DNA of 64,000 nt from Coriobacteriaceae bacterium (GCA_019421015.1 JAHZGC010000003.1:3384-67383); one strand, 5' to 3'; shown: positions 17,156-26,851, numbered from the stretch's first letter. Numbers and translations are program-made. Notes: generated by a model not told the origin, from the letters alone.

Positions 17156-19222
17156 TCAGCCTTTCCTCTCGCCATCGACGCATCCCAGCTTGTAGTATGC
17201 ACTCCAAGGGTCAAAGTTCTGGTTGTGCGTCGGATCCCCTTTGGCCAACAGATCCGAATGCTCTTGCAGAAACTGCCCCGCATCCTCGGCCATAGGCTCA
17301 ACCCAACCCACCAGCAGCGAACGCGGGCCTTCGATATGTGCCTCTGCGAATGGGCAGTATGCGTTGAGCAGCCCCGCTTCGTAAGCTCGCACCACCAGCT
17401 CGTTCAATGCATAGAGGGGGTGCTCATAGGCCGCCGCCGCATCCGCCCAGCCTTTCGGCAACGGGAGCCGAACCATACACGCATCATCGCTCACGACAAG
17501 GTGGTCGTAGGGCCGCACCGCGCGACCCAAAAAAGCCTCGTCAGCCCAGGGGAGCCCCTTGCCTAGTTTGATGATTGAGCCATCCGGAGCAGCCAGGCAG
17601 CCCGAGCACTCGGCCAAACCATCTTGACGCATCGCCCGCGGTACAACTGAAAAGACCTCGGGACGATTAAAATAGCCGAGCATCGTCTCAAGGTCGCCTT
17701 GCGAAAGGGTCACGTCGTCCCGAACGATCAGCGCCACATCACCTGCGGCGTCTTTGAGAAAACGGGCCAGAGCCGCTCCGTCAGAAGTGACGCAGCACAC
17801 CTTTGTCGACACCCCATGGGTCTCCCCATACCCTGTAACCGCCTCGACTAGCCCGCAGGGAACACGCTCTCCCAGCGCGACACAGGTCAGTGACGGAGCG
17901 CTTTTGGGCAACGCAAAGTCGACCCGGTAGGTTGAATCCGTCTCGGCCCTGTACACCAGAGCTGGAATGCCCCGTCGTTCCAAATGGTCGACGATAGCGC
18001 GACGGCCGGCCTCTTGGGCCCATGGCTTTGCGTCCGCGTTGGCGTTGGTGGAGGCGGCGTGTTGTCTCCAATGGTAGAGGACATAGGGCAGGCGCACGGC
18101 CTTGCGACCCTGTTCGAGCACCTTGAGCGTGAGGTCGTAGTCCTGGGCCCCGTCCACCTCGGGACCCGAACGCTCTGTTGCCTCCAATGCCCGTCGGCTC
18201 ACAGTAAGCAGATGGATGACGTAGTTGTTCGAATAAAGAAAATCCCAGTTCAAAGGAGGTTTGAACAAGGGAATTTTAAAACATTCCCCATCAAAGGTGT
18301 CCTCATCGCAGTAAAGCAAGTCGACAGAGGGATCATCTGCCACAGCACGCACGATTGCCGCCAAAGCATGGGGTTCCAAGAAATCATCGTGGTCAAGAAA
18401 GGCCACGTAGTCACCATGGGATGCAGCTATGCCCACGTTTGTATTGCCCGCAATCCCATCGTTTTTGGGATGGTCTACCACAACAATGCGCGCATCGGGG
18501 TGCGATGCCAGAACCGACGCCACGCCCGCATCCTCCGGGCTGGCGTTCACGAGCACCAGCTCCCAAGTCCCGTAGGTCTGGGCCTCCACCGAAGAAATCA
18601 TAGTCTCGAGAAACTCAGGTGGGGTTCGATAAACAGGGGTCACCAGGGAGATAAGCGGGCCCGCGGATGGGGGCAAAAGCTCCTGTTCCATAACTGTGCG
18701 ATGGCATTCGAGCCAGGGACCATAGTCCTCAACGGCAGCGTAGGCGTTGCGAATCTGTTCGAAGTGGCCTACGGCATGTTCGTTACGCAATCTGCGACTG
18801 ACCAAATATCGGGCCTTACGCGAATGAAGCGCAAATGCCAGCTGACGCCGGGGGATCGGCATCTCAAACTCGGACGCCACCCAACGCTCCCCATCAATGT
18901 CCAACACTGTCGAACTACAGACCGAGACTTTCGAATGGCCCCCGAGCACTGAGGTCATGGCGCGAGACACCCAATTCAAGCTAAGGGTCTCCACCTCATC
19001 ACGCCCTATGGCAAGAATCGACCAGACCAAACCTGAGGGCCTTGCATTGAGGCCTGTCTCATCGGCCCGCACACAACCGCCAATACGCAATGCCCCCCCT
19101 CTTTGACGCTCGCGAGCCGTAAGGGGGTTCCTCATCAACGTCTCGTGCACTGCCGCAGTAAGTCCCCCACTCGCACCGGCCCGCACCATGCACCTCTCAT
19201 TTCTACCAACCACCCGCGACAT
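17156..19222 (-). CDS. Large family 2 glycosyltransferase
   Basis: Protein of 688 residues with a GT-A family 2 domain from about residue 190 (L-I-S-L-V-T-P-V-Y-R-T). It includes A-F-L-D-H-D-D near 275, C-D-E-D near 305 and Q-D-Y-D-L-T-L near 350, resembling O-antigen/rhamnan glycosyltransferases. The N-terminal 185 residues and the C-terminal 230 residues are not recognised; the latter may be a second, degenerate GT-A domain. It probably adds a sugar to a surface polysaccharide at the inner membrane face. The DNA is visibly less GC-rich than the neighbouring housekeeping genes. An alternative start at 19189 has a closer GAGAGG motif. It is divergent from the DUF4012 gene. Confidence 0.82.
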   Translation of the reverse strand: MSRVVGRNERCMVRAGASGGLTAAVHETLMRNPLTARERQRGGALRIGGCVRADETGLNARPSGLVWSILAIGRDEVETLSLNWVSRAMTSVLGGHSKVSVCSSTVLDIDGERWVASEFEMPIPRRQLAFALHSRKARYLVSRRLRNEHAVGHFEQIRNAYAAVEDYGPWLECHRTVMEQELLPPSAGPLISLVTPVYRTPPEFLETMISSVEAQTYGTWELVLVNASPEDAGVASVLASHPDARIVVVDHPKNDGIAGNTNVGIAASHGDYVAFLDHDDFLEPHALAAIVRAVADDPSVDLLYCDEDTFDGECFKIPLFKPPLNWDFLYSNNYVIHLLTVSRRALEATERSGPEVDGAQDYDLTLKVLEQGRKAVRLPYVLYHWRQHAASTNANADAKPWAQEAGRRAIVDHLERRGIPALVYRAETDSTYRVDFALPKSAPSLTCVALGERVPCGLVEAVTGYGETHGVSTKVCCVTSDGAALARFLKDAAGDVALIVRDDVTLSQGDLETMLGYFNRPEVFSVVPRAMRQDGLAECSGCLAAPDGSIIKLGKGLPWADEAFLGRAVRPYDHLVVSDDACMVRLPLPKGWADAAAAYEHPLYALNELVVRAYEAGLLNAYCPFAEAHIEGPRSLLVGWVEPMAEDAGQFLQEHSDLLAKGDPTHNQNFDPWSAYYKLGCVDGERKG

Positions 19223-19299
19223 TCCAAAACCCGCCCTTCTCCATGGACCCTATCCTTGGCAAGAGCATCTTCTCGAACGCCAAGTCATCATAAAACATT

Positions 19300-19315
19300 G
19301 GTATCATAGGGTATT
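19300..19315. promoter_or_regulatory. Shared promoter-like motif, copy 1 (divergent region)
   Basis: GGTATCATAGGGTATT lies between the divergent glycosyltransferase and DUF4012 genes, 85 bases before the DUF4012 start. It contains an extended -10 (TGGTATCAT) for rightward transcription and TATGAT on the opposite strand. A near-identical copy lies at 31757. No -35 box is evident. Confidence 0.5.
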
Positions 19316-19384
19316 TCTCGTTGGCGTCTCAAGGGACGCACGACCCTCTCCTGTCCATCCCCGAACCCCTGGGAGCAACGTTAC

Positions 19385-21346
19385 ATGGCTCAACATAGCA
19401 ACGTAAGCAACCAAAACACTTATATCGATATTGACCTAGTTTCAGGCAATATAGACAGTCCTTATGGTAGTGGTGTCTCTCGGAACAACATTTACACCAG
19501 ATCAAACCCTCCCTATGCACGGGGCAACTATGGCCATCGGCCAAAACGCCCCCACTCACGGCGTAAATTCATCGTCCTGGGTGCCGCCGTGGGAACCGTA
19601 GCCGTGCTTGGAGGAGCCGTCGGAGTACTCGCCCATAACGGCCTGGGCCTCATCGACACCGCCAAAGCCCAGGCCGCCGAGCTAAACGCCACCGCGAGCC
19701 AGCTTATGGAATCCATGGCAAGTGCCGACTTCGCCTCGGCTCACATGTTGTGCCCCCAACTCGCAACACAGGCTGCAAATCTGAAGAACACCCTCGATAA
19801 CAGGCTTGTTAGTTTCGCCGAGAATCTCACCGACTACGGAAGCGACATCCGTGCCGCACGCACATTGCTCGACGAACTCCAGTCTGTAACGCAAACGGCT
19901 CTCGAGCCTCTCACGGCCACGCTTGAACGCTACAGCGTGGAGACCCTTCTGGTATATATCGACGGGGGAATGCAGATTGACATAGCTGGGGTACAAGACA
20001 TTATTAACACCGTCATGGCAGCGATTCCTGCAGTTCGTTCCTGTTTTGCCACAATTGAACAGATTGACAAAGGTCTGCATGTGGACCAGCTTAAGACCGT
20101 CGTAGACACCTTGCACGACAAGGTGGGCCCATATATAGGCCTGCTCGACGTAGCCGAGCAAGTCCTCCCCCTCGTTCCCGGGCTCCTGGGAGCCTACGGA
20201 CCACGTACTTACCTTATGGTTGCCCAAACCAATTCCGAAATCGCAGCAACGGGAGGCTTCCCGGGAGCTATGGGCTATGCCTACCTCGACAATGGCCGAT
20301 TCGACATGGGCAGCTTCACGTCGGTGTTCCAGGTAATTCCGCGGCTTGAAACCCCCCTTTATATAACCGACGAGGAACGCCTGCTCTTTGGAGATGGTAT
20401 CTCGTATGCGACCGATACCTTTGGCCATAATCCAGACTTTCCTCGTGCCGCCGAGCTATGGGCCCAGGCCAACGAACAAGTCAACGGTTTTCCCATCGAT
20501 GGCGTGCTTGCATTGGATCCCGTGTTTCTCCAGACAATGTTGGGGCTCACCGGTTCGAGTGTAGCCATGAGCGACGGCTCATATATTGACGGCTCCAACG
20601 CAGCTCAAGCCCTGCTCAACTCGGTGTACTGGAACTACCTCTTCGATTCGGCCAGTCAGGACGCGTACTTCTCCGAAGCCGCCTCTGGGGCCGCCGAGGT
20701 CATCATGTCCTCCCTAAGCTCCATGAAGCCGCAGCAGCTTCTGGAGGTAATTGCGCAGGCCTTTGAGGATCGGCGCCTCAACCTCTGGCTCTCCAACCCT
20801 CAGGAAGAAGATTTGCTGCGCCAGTTCAACCTCGACGGCGGTATCGAGGGGGACATATCCAAGCCGGAGCTTGGCGTATTCCTTAACGATGCAATTTGGT
20901 CAAAAATCGAATGGTACCTGCACATGCAGATAGACCTAGGTCCCGAAGCCAACGTCGACGGGGCTCGGACCGTACCCACGACGGTCACCCTCACCAACAC
21001 TATCACCTATGAGGAGGCCTGGGCAGCCAACGGTAATGCTTACATCGTGGGTTACAACGAGGACATCAAACGCGAAGACGGTGACATGGGCATCACGTTC
21101 TTCTTGTATGCGCCCACGGGGGGTACGATTGTAAACTACTCCTGCGATGAGACCCCCAGCGGGTACTCGGCCCCCATCGGCACGGCCACCCATAAAGACC
21201 GCGCCGTAGTGACGGGAGTGGCAAAAATCCTTCCGGGGGAGTCCATTATCTTACGCTTCGATACCGTGCTGCCTTCAGGCTGCACCGCCCCACTCGAAGT
21301 AGACTCGACACCGTTGGGGCAAGGAACTGTAATCACTCGTGCCTAA
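19385..21346 (+). CDS. DUF4012-domain membrane/exported protein, copy 1
   Basis: Protein of 653 residues in the DUF4012 family. The N-terminal 55 residues are polar. They are followed by S-R-R-K-F-I-V and a hydrophobic stretch to about residue 85, a twin-arginine-like export signal or membrane anchor. The middle is helical, and the DUF4012 core carries Y-L-M-V-A-Q-T-N-S-E then A-T-G-G-F-P-G near residue 280. Family members are extracytoplasmic and often sit in polysaccharide loci; their function is unknown. The 5' end is conspicuously AT-rich. A homologue lies on the other side of the surface region (40248-42083). A terminator follows. Confidence 0.8.
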   Translation: MAQHSNVSNQNTYIDIDLVSGNIDSPYGSGVSRNNIYTRSNPPYARGNYGHRPKRPHSRRKFIVLGAAVGTVAVLGGAVGVLAHNGLGLIDTAKAQAAELNATASQLMESMASADFASAHMLCPQLATQAANLKNTLDNRLVSFAENLTDYGSDIRAARTLLDELQSVTQTALEPLTATLERYSVETLLVYIDGGMQIDIAGVQDIINTVMAAIPAVRSCFATIEQIDKGLHVDQLKTVVDTLHDKVGPYIGLLDVAEQVLPLVPGLLGAYGPRTYLMVAQTNSEIAATGGFPGAMGYAYLDNGRFDMGSFTSVFQVIPRLETPLYITDEERLLFGDGISYATDTFGHNPDFPRAAELWAQANEQVNGFPIDGVLALDPVFLQTMLGLTGSSVAMSDGSYIDGSNAAQALLNSVYWNYLFDSASQDAYFSEAASGAAEVIMSSLSSMKPQQLLEVIAQAFEDRRLNLWLSNPQEEDLLRQFNLDGGIEGDISKPELGVFLNDAIWSKIEWYLHMQIDLGPEANVDGARTVPTTVTLTNTITYEEAWAANGNAYIVGYNEDIKREDGDMGITFFLYAPTGGTIVNYSCDETPSGYSAPIGTATHKDRAVVTGVAKILPGESIILRFDTVLPSGCTAPLEVDSTPLGQGTVITRA

Positions 21347-21351
21347 CGAGA

Positions 21352-21390
21352 AAGGCTGCCGTGGCTCTGTTTGAACGGCAGCCTTATTTT
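21352..21390 (+). terminator. Terminator after DUF4012 copy 1
   Basis: An 11-bp perfect stem, AAGGCTGCCGT at 21352-21362 with ACGGCAGCCTT at 21375-21385, is followed by ATTTT. It begins 5 bases after the DUF4012 stop codon. Confidence 0.88.
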
Positions 21391-21512
21391 CGACACCCTA
21401 TTCATCTAATCATCATTCAAAACGCTCTGCGCAGCCCAGCGGGGCACCTTTCCCCCGGCATGGTGACCGCCACCAGCCGTTCTTTTCTTACCATGGAACC
21501 TACCCGACGTAC

Positions 21513-22070
21513 CTAGCAAAACCTCTCGATATATGCACGGAAGGTCGGGGCAATGCCGTCTTTGCTTGAAAGTATCGGCAGACCGTCAGAATCAGGCCAG
21601 GAAATAGCAAGGTCTGGATCATTCCAGATGATAGCGCCCTCGTCATCAGGGTGATACACGTCGTCGCACTTATAGGAGAACACGGCTATGTCGCTCAGTA
21701 CGACAAACCCATGGGCAAAGCCGCGCGGCAAAAACAGCTGTCGCCCGTTGTCCTCGGTCAGCTCCTCGCCGACCCAGCGGCCAAACGTCGGGCTTTGAGG
21801 CCGCACGTCAACCCCCACGTCGAACACAGCGCCGCGCACGCATCGAACGAGCTTTGCCTGCGGGTGGTTGATCTGGAAATGAAGGCCGCGCAGGACGCCC
21901 TTGGTCGAGCACGACTCGTTGTCCTGCACAAAGCGGGCGGTCACTCCCGCCGCCACGAACTCAGGCTCCTTGTAGGTTTCCGCAAACCAGCCGCGGGCGT
22001 CGCCGAACCTCTTTGCCTCGATTCGCACGGCCCCCTCGGCCGCCAACGGCGTAAAGGTGAAGTTTCCCAT
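21513..22070 (-). CDS. rfbC: dTDP-4-dehydrorhamnose 3,5-epimerase
   Basis: Cupin-fold epimerase of 185 residues, third step of dTDP-L-rhamnose synthesis. Typical landmarks are D-A-R-G-W-F-A-E near residue 24, Q-D-N-E-S near 50, the catalytic-histidine segment V-L-R-G-L-H-F-Q near 60, and F-L-P-R-G-F-A-H-G-F near 115 with Y-K-C-D-D-V-Y after it. Its start overlaps the rfbB stop by one base (TAATG), and GGGAGG lies in the rfbB 3' end, so the two are translationally coupled. It is the last gene of the long minus-strand operon starting with the amidase at 31656. Confidence 0.95.
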   Translation of the reverse strand: MGNFTFTPLAAEGAVRIEAKRFGDARGWFAETYKEPEFVAAGVTARFVQDNESCSTKGVLRGLHFQINHPQAKLVRCVRGAVFDVGVDVRPQSPTFGRWVGEELTEDNGRQLFLPRGFAHGFVVLSDIAVFSYKCDDVYHPDDEGAIIWNDPDLAISWPDSDGLPILSSKDGIAPTFRAYIERFC

Positions 22071-23146
22071 TAGGCAAGGTCCTCCCTGTTGCCGTACATC
22101 TGGCTGTAATAGCTGCGATACGAGCCGGAGGTCACGTCTTCGACCCAGTCCTGGTTCGCGAGGTACCAGTCAAGGGTCTTGACGATTCCCTCCTCAAAGG
22201 AGGTCTGGGGACTCCAACCCAGTTCACGGCCGATCTTCGAAGGGTCGATGCCGTAGCGGCGGTCATGGCCCAGGCGGTCGGTGACATGGTGAATCAGAGA
22301 CTCGTTCACCGAGGGGTCGCCATGGTCATGGACGTAATCGACGATCGTTTTGACGATGTACATGTTGGTGCGTTCGTTGTGGCCGCCGATGTTGTAGACC
22401 TCGCCGGCAGGGGCTTTGTGAAGCACCAGGTCGATGGCGCGGCAATGGTCTTCCACATACAGCCAGTCACGCACGTTCAGGCCATCGCCGTAGACGGGGA
22501 GGTTCTCGTGAGCCATGGCATTGCGCAGCATAAGGGGGATGAGCTTCTCGGGGAACTGGAAGGGGCCGTAGTTGTTGGAGCAGCGCGTCACGTTGACCGG
22601 CAGCCCGTAGGTCTCGGCATAGGCAAGGACAAACAGGTCGGCCGACGCCTTCGATGCCGAGTAGGGGCTGCGGGGCGACAGGGGCGTGTCCTCCCTGAAC
22701 AAGGCGTCCGGGTCGTCTTCGGGCAGCGACCCGTACACCTCGTCGGTCGAGACCTGCAGGAAGCGATGGTCGCCAAAACCGCCGTCGGCCTCGCACCACG
22801 CGTCGCGAGCCACGTCGAGCAGGGTTTGGGTGCCCGCCACGTTCGTTTTGCAGAAAAGGCCCGGATCGATGATGGAGCGGTCCACATGGCTTTCCGCGGC
22901 AAAGTTCACAATCCAGTCGGGCCGATGGGCCTCCACTATCGAGGCCATCGCCTCGCGGTTGCAGATGTCCTCCTGCGCGAATGTGTGGCGGGGGTCGTCA
23001 AGAACGCTCTCAAGGTTCTTGAGATTACCCGCATAGGTGAGTTTGTCGACATTGACAACCCGGGCGTCGGGATGCTCCGACAACACATGGAGCACGAAGT
23101 TCGACCCGATAAACCCGGCACCACCCGTAACAAGATACGTCTTCAA
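22070..23146 (-). CDS. rfbB: dTDP-glucose 4,6-dehydratase
   Basis: Extended SDR enzyme, second step of dTDP-L-rhamnose synthesis; 358 residues from the preferred TTG start. The NAD motif T-G-G-A-G-F-I-G-S-N is at residue 7, F-A-A-E-S-H-V-D-R-S near 85, S-T-D-E-V-Y-G near 135 and Y-S-A-S-K near 172. The TTG at 23146 is chosen over the ATG at 23161: AAGGGAG lies 5 bases before the TTG, no ribosome-binding site precedes the ATG, and the resulting protein begins K-T-Y-L-V-T-G-G like its homologues. A longer open frame runs up to 23458 into the preceding gene and is not credible. Confidence 0.93.
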   Translation of the reverse strand: MKTYLVTGGAGFIGSNFVLHVLSEHPDARVVNVDKLTYAGNLKNLESVLDDPRHTFAQEDICNREAMASIVEAHRPDWIVNFAAESHVDRSIIDPGLFCKTNVAGTQTLLDVARDAWCEADGGFGDHRFLQVSTDEVYGSLPEDDPDALFREDTPLSPRSPYSASKASADLFVLAYAETYGLPVNVTRCSNNYGPFQFPEKLIPLMLRNAMAHENLPVYGDGLNVRDWLYVEDHCRAIDLVLHKAPAGEVYNIGGHNERTNMYIVKTIVDYVHDHGDPSVNESLIHHVTDRLGHDRRYGIDPSKIGRELGWSPQTSFEEGIVKTLDWYLANQDWVEDVTSGSYRSYYSQMYGNREDLA

Positions 23147-23216
23147 AGCAGCTCCCTTCATAGGATAATTGCAGACACGAACCGCATTTGATCGCCAATA
23201 CATATCAAAGGCAGTC

Positions 23217-24164
23217 TTATATTCTGTCCCCTTGCGCAAATGGACTCCGCAAGGAGGCATCCATTGACTCCAACGCTCGGGCGATCCGCTGGATTCCAGG
23301 ACCATCCCATGCTTCCTGAACCTGCCGAAGCAGGGCACGCATGGGCGCAGCATCCCCATAAACGACGGGAGAGTCGTAGGGGCGGTCGGGAAAGACGCCA
23401 TACTCGAGCTCAAGATCAAGGCCGTTGTCGCGGATAAACGACAGGGCCTGGCAACCAAGGGAGACCGCGACGCCGGTGCAGCAGTTCATTACCTCGGTGC
23501 CAAGGAGGGGCGTCGTGGCCGCAACGGCGATTTGGGTCGCAAGGTCGTCGACGTGGATAAAATCGCACTTGTTGGTGCCCGAGGTGAACGGGAATGTGCG
23601 CCTCCCCTCCCGGCTCGCCAGGACCATCTTGCCAAAGACGGAGCTGCTGCGCAGGTCATCCCCATAGATATAGTAGCCGCGCAACCATCGCAAGGAGGCG
23701 TCGACCTGCGGGGCCATGACGCCCATAACGGCTTCGCGCAGGGCGTTTTTGGCAATGCCGTACATGCTGAGCGGCGCACAGGGCGTGCTCGAGGTGATGG
23801 CGCCCTCATGGTAGCCGACCTCGTGCATGGACCCCATCACGGCGACGCGTTCGCAACCCGATCGAGCCATGGCCCCGACAAAGGCGTAGTGTTTCGCGAT
23901 ATCCTCGAGATGTGTGGGCGCGTTGTGGACAAAACCGTTGCGGTATGCAAGGTGAATGCACGTGTCAGGGCTCCCCAGGCGCTCGAAGAGACCGTCCTCA
24001 TCAGCCTCCTCGAGCACGTCGCACACCACGCAACGAACGGAGCCCGACGAGAACGTCGCTGGACGCCGTGTTACGGCCACAACATCGAACCCAAGGTCTA
24101 CCAGCGCCTCCACCACATGGGGGCCGATATACCCGTTGGCTCCGGTCACCAAAACCGTGCTCAT
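23217..24164 (-). CDS. NAD-dependent epimerase/dehydratase (extended SDR)
   Basis: Nucleotide-sugar-type short-chain dehydrogenase of 315 residues. T-G-A-N-G-Y-I-G at residue 7 binds NAD(P), and M-Y-G-I-A-K near residue 150 supplies the Tyr/Lys pair. The exact sugar substrate cannot be read from the sequence; modification of a surface-glycan precursor is inferred from its place between an acyltransferase and the rhamnose genes. The ATG at 24164 matches the N-terminus expected of the family and follows a GAGGGG stretch; the frame extends upstream to 24317 without support. It begins four bases after the acyltransferase stop. Confidence 0.82.
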   Translation of the reverse strand: MSTVLVTGANGYIGPHVVEALVDLGFDVVAVTRRPATFSSGSVRCVVCDVLEEADEDGLFERLGSPDTCIHLAYRNGFVHNAPTHLEDIAKHYAFVGAMARSGCERVAVMGSMHEVGYHEGAITSSTPCAPLSMYGIAKNALREAVMGVMAPQVDASLRWLRGYYIYGDDLRSSSVFGKMVLASREGRRTFPFTSGTNKCDFIHVDDLATQIAVAATTPLLGTEVMNCCTGVAVSLGCQALSFIRDNGLDLELEYGVFPDRPYDSPVVYGDAAPMRALLRQVQEAWDGPGIQRIARALESMDASLRSPFAQGDRI

Positions 24165-24168
24165 ATCC

Positions 24169-25296
24169 CTATCGCCCCTCTCTCTTGTATAGTTCGGGTC
24201 GTCGGTCCTGCTCACGCTTGCGCGACCACAGGGTGAGGCGCTTACCAAGACGCGAAGCGGGGCGTTCGACCAGGAACCATGAGACCATAGCGCAGGGCAG
24301 CGTGCAACAGAAGGCAAGAAGCGCGTAGGCCATGAGTCCCATGGCCTGAGGCCTCAGGAGATGCACCAGGATCTGTTGCACCGGAAAGGCCCATAGATAG
24401 ACGCCGTAAGAATAGTCGTGCTGGGCAAAGACGCGTCCAAAGACCGCCGGCTTGGCAAGGGACCACGCAAGCGTGATGTAGGGCAGAAGGGCTAGCACAA
24501 AAAGCTCGTACTTCCAGTACGCGTCGACGCTCACCGACGACAGTACCAACAAGAGCAGCAGTGCGACCTGGGTGTTGAGTCTCTCGCGCACGCCGGGATA
24601 CACGGCGAAAGCACCGAAGAAGAAGTATGGCGCAAGCACCATGCCGTCGGCCACATTGGTACCCCAGAACACATGGGACAGGTTGATGACCCCGGCCATG
24701 TTCAAGAGCGACAGCACGCTGGTAAGAACGGCCAAAACCGTGATGCCGGGACGCTCAATCCCAAAACGCCTCAACGGTATCAAAAAGAGGGGTGTGATGA
24801 GATACATCGCGAACTCCACGGGGAGCGTCCACAAAGAGCCGTTCATCACGTTGGGGTACGGCAGGTCGGTGAACACGCCCGGCAGGGCATACCGCGGGTT
24901 CAGCAGACAGTTAAGGAGGTAGTCCCACGTACGGGGATTGACAAAATACTCGTACGGCGACAGCACGCTGAACAGGGGGCCGAACACGAAGACGCTGACC
25001 AGCACCACAAAGATGAGACCTGGGAAGATGCGAAACACCCGTCGCACCAAATACCTAAAGGGATGGTCGTCGCGCAGATAACTTTGGGTGATGAGGTAGC
25101 CCGAAAGGACGAAAAAGACCTTGACGGCAAGGGACGAGATCTCTTCTCCGCACAGCAGCGGCACGGGCACACCCAGAAGATGAGCCATATGCCCATAGAT
25201 GACCGCCGACGCGGCGATAAACCGTATGAGGTTGATGTTGTTGTGCCGGTCGAGTTCGGGGGCGGCCACAAATAGGCGGATCAGGCGATTACTCAT
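24169..25296 (-). CDS. Membrane acyltransferase (acyltransferase 3 / OafA family)
   Basis: Polytopic protein of 375 residues with about ten hydrophobic segments and the acyltransferase-3 signature at its N-terminus: N-I-N-L-I-R-F-I-A-A, then V-I-Y-G-H with the conserved histidine near residue 35, and F-F-V-L-S-G-Y-L-I near 62. Such enzymes O-acylate (usually acetylate) surface polysaccharides or wall sugars across the membrane. The start overlaps the end of the upstream glycosyltransferase by 8 bases, which points to translational coupling and a common polymer. Confidence 0.88.
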   Translation of the reverse strand: MSNRLIRLFVAAPELDRHNNINLIRFIAASAVIYGHMAHLLGVPVPLLCGEEISSLAVKVFFVLSGYLITQSYLRDDHPFRYLVRRVFRIFPGLIFVVLVSVFVFGPLFSVLSPYEYFVNPRTWDYLLNCLLNPRYALPGVFTDLPYPNVMNGSLWTLPVEFAMYLITPLFLIPLRRFGIERPGITVLAVLTSVLSLLNMAGVINLSHVFWGTNVADGMVLAPYFFFGAFAVYPGVRERLNTQVALLLLLVLSSVSVDAYWKYELFVLALLPYITLAWSLAKPAVFGRVFAQHDYSYGVYLWAFPVQQILVHLLRPQAMGLMAYALLAFCCTLPCAMVSWFLVERPASRLGKRLTLWSRKREQDRRPELYKREGR

Positions 25297-26851
25297 CGCT
25301 ATGGAGCTTTCGGTTGAGCCAGCGACGGGCGCGGCCGATGGTAAGGCCCCTCTTGCCCAAGGTCACCTGGTCCACATAGTAATCCGCCACCGTGGCCATG
25401 AGCTTGAACGAGAAGTCGACACGCTGCACGTGGACGGGATTTGCCAGCGTGAACGCCACGAAGGGGTTCTCCTTGAGGTATACGATGTGGTTGCAGTCCA
25501 CCTGGTAGCCGTTGTGCACCGAGCAATGGGCGAAATCAAGGACCTGTTCGGACCCATCGCTGCCGACCACGCGCATCTTGAACTCGCCAAGGACCTTGAA
25601 GGGGGCCCGGAGAGGAGAAAGCACCAGCATGGAGACCAGGGGGGCGTCGTTGAAGAAGAAGCTCAAATCCCACCCCCCGCTGGCAACGTGGCCTTGGGCG
25701 CATTCCGCATCGACCTTGGAGGACCCGCCTTTATGGAGAAGGGCTACATCGCGCCAAAGTTCCCGCTCGGTCTGGGGGGTTGCATAGGCGGCCAGGCAGG
25801 CCGAATGGGCCAAGGCCTCGCGGGAGATGGCCGACTGCGGGCTATGAGCCCGCACGTCCTCAACGGCGCCCGTGTCCAGCAAGTAGGGGCGGCCGTTCAT
25901 CTTGTCGACTATCTTTTTGTAATTGACGTCCCACTCCTCGGCGGTGTGCAGCGTATGGGAGCTCTCGGCATTTGTCCAGAGACGGTAGATGGACGTGACC
26001 TCGCCCTTCGATGCGACGCCGCACAGCGCATAGACGCGCATGAGGAAATCCCAGTCCTCCATCGTGGTGAGCCTCTCGTCAAAATCGATGCCCAGCGACG
26101 AGAACACGAAACGCGGGAAGGCAAGGCTCATAAGCGGGCAGGAATTGACCGACATCTGCGCCGAGACGGAAAAATCATGGCAGTAGCCGTTGTCAAACGT
26201 GCTTTGGGCATAGAGCTCGCGATGCTCGGGCTCAGCGGTAGGCCGTGTGCCCCACTTTTGAGTCACGGCGTAAGAATGGAGCATCTTGCCGTCGTTGTCG
26301 CGGGCAAGCTCCCTGAAGCTCAAGGTCCACGTATCCATGACCAGGTCGTCGTCGTCGAGAATCGAGACGTAGCGACCGCGGGCAAGGGCAAAGCCGACCC
26401 GCAGGGGGGTAGTGCGGGTCCCACAGTCGACCGAGCAGTAGCGGATGCGGCGCGTCAACGAGGGGGGAAAGCTGCGCAACAGGTCGAGAAGGGGCGCTCG
26501 CCGCTCCTCCTCAACGCGGTGGCCGACTATCAAGATCTCAAAGTCATCGTCCTGCTGGCCCGCAAGGCACAGGAGCACGTCGGCCAGCTCCTCAAGGCGC
26601 TTGCCCTGGGTCCGAACGACAACGCTCAAGAATGGGTCTTGGGGAACGGCGCCGTCAACGACGGGCGTCGCCGCGGGCACGTCCACGTGGGGAGCGGTTC
26701 GGGCGCCGAGCACGCGCAGATACGTCGCCGCAGCGGTGTTGCGGGGAAGGCAAAACGTACCGCAAACCATGCCGTCCCGCTCCTCCGCACGAACATGGGG
26801 AGACGGACAACCGTCGACGGGGAAAGAGATGGTGTCCCCTGTATCAGCCAT
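25289..26851 (-). CDS. Family 2 glycosyltransferase
   Basis: Protein of 520 residues with a GT-A family 2 domain starting at about residue 78 (P-F-L-S-V-V-V-R-T-Q-G) and a metal-binding acidic motif S-I-L-D-D-D-D-L-V-M near residue 160. A W-D-F-L-M-R-V segment near 250 is typical of the acceptor side of such enzymes. The C-terminal 200 residues are a beta-rich region of unknown role. The ATG at 26851 with TGGAG seven bases upstream is chosen; the open frame continues to 26875. Located in the amidase-glycosyltransferase-acyltransferase-rhamnose operon. Confidence 0.85.
   Translation of the reverse strand: MADTGDTISFPVDGCPSPHVRAEERDGMVCGTFCLPRNTAAATYLRVLGARTAPHVDVPAATPVVDGAVPQDPFLSVVVRTQGKRLEELADVLLCLAGQQDDDFEILIVGHRVEEERRAPLLDLLRSFPPSLTRRIRYCSVDCGTRTTPLRVGFALARGRYVSILDDDDLVMDTWTLSFRELARDNDGKMLHSYAVTQKWGTRPTAEPEHRELYAQSTFDNGYCHDFSVSAQMSVNSCPLMSLAFPRFVFSSLGIDFDERLTTMEDWDFLMRVYALCGVASKGEVTSIYRLWTNAESSHTLHTAEEWDVNYKKIVDKMNGRPYLLDTGAVEDVRAHSPQSAISREALAHSACLAAYATPQTERELWRDVALLHKGGSSKVDAECAQGHVASGGWDLSFFFNDAPLVSMLVLSPLRAPFKVLGEFKMRVVGSDGSEQVLDFAHCSVHNGYQVDCNHIVYLKENPFVAFTLANPVHVQRVDFSFKLMATVADYYVDQVTLGKRGLTIGRARRWLNRKLHSDE

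Noticed and set aside
15029..17566. Plus-strand open frame of 845 codons opposite phoH and galE
   Set aside because: It covers two certain genes antisense and its composition is that of a codon-shadow frame.
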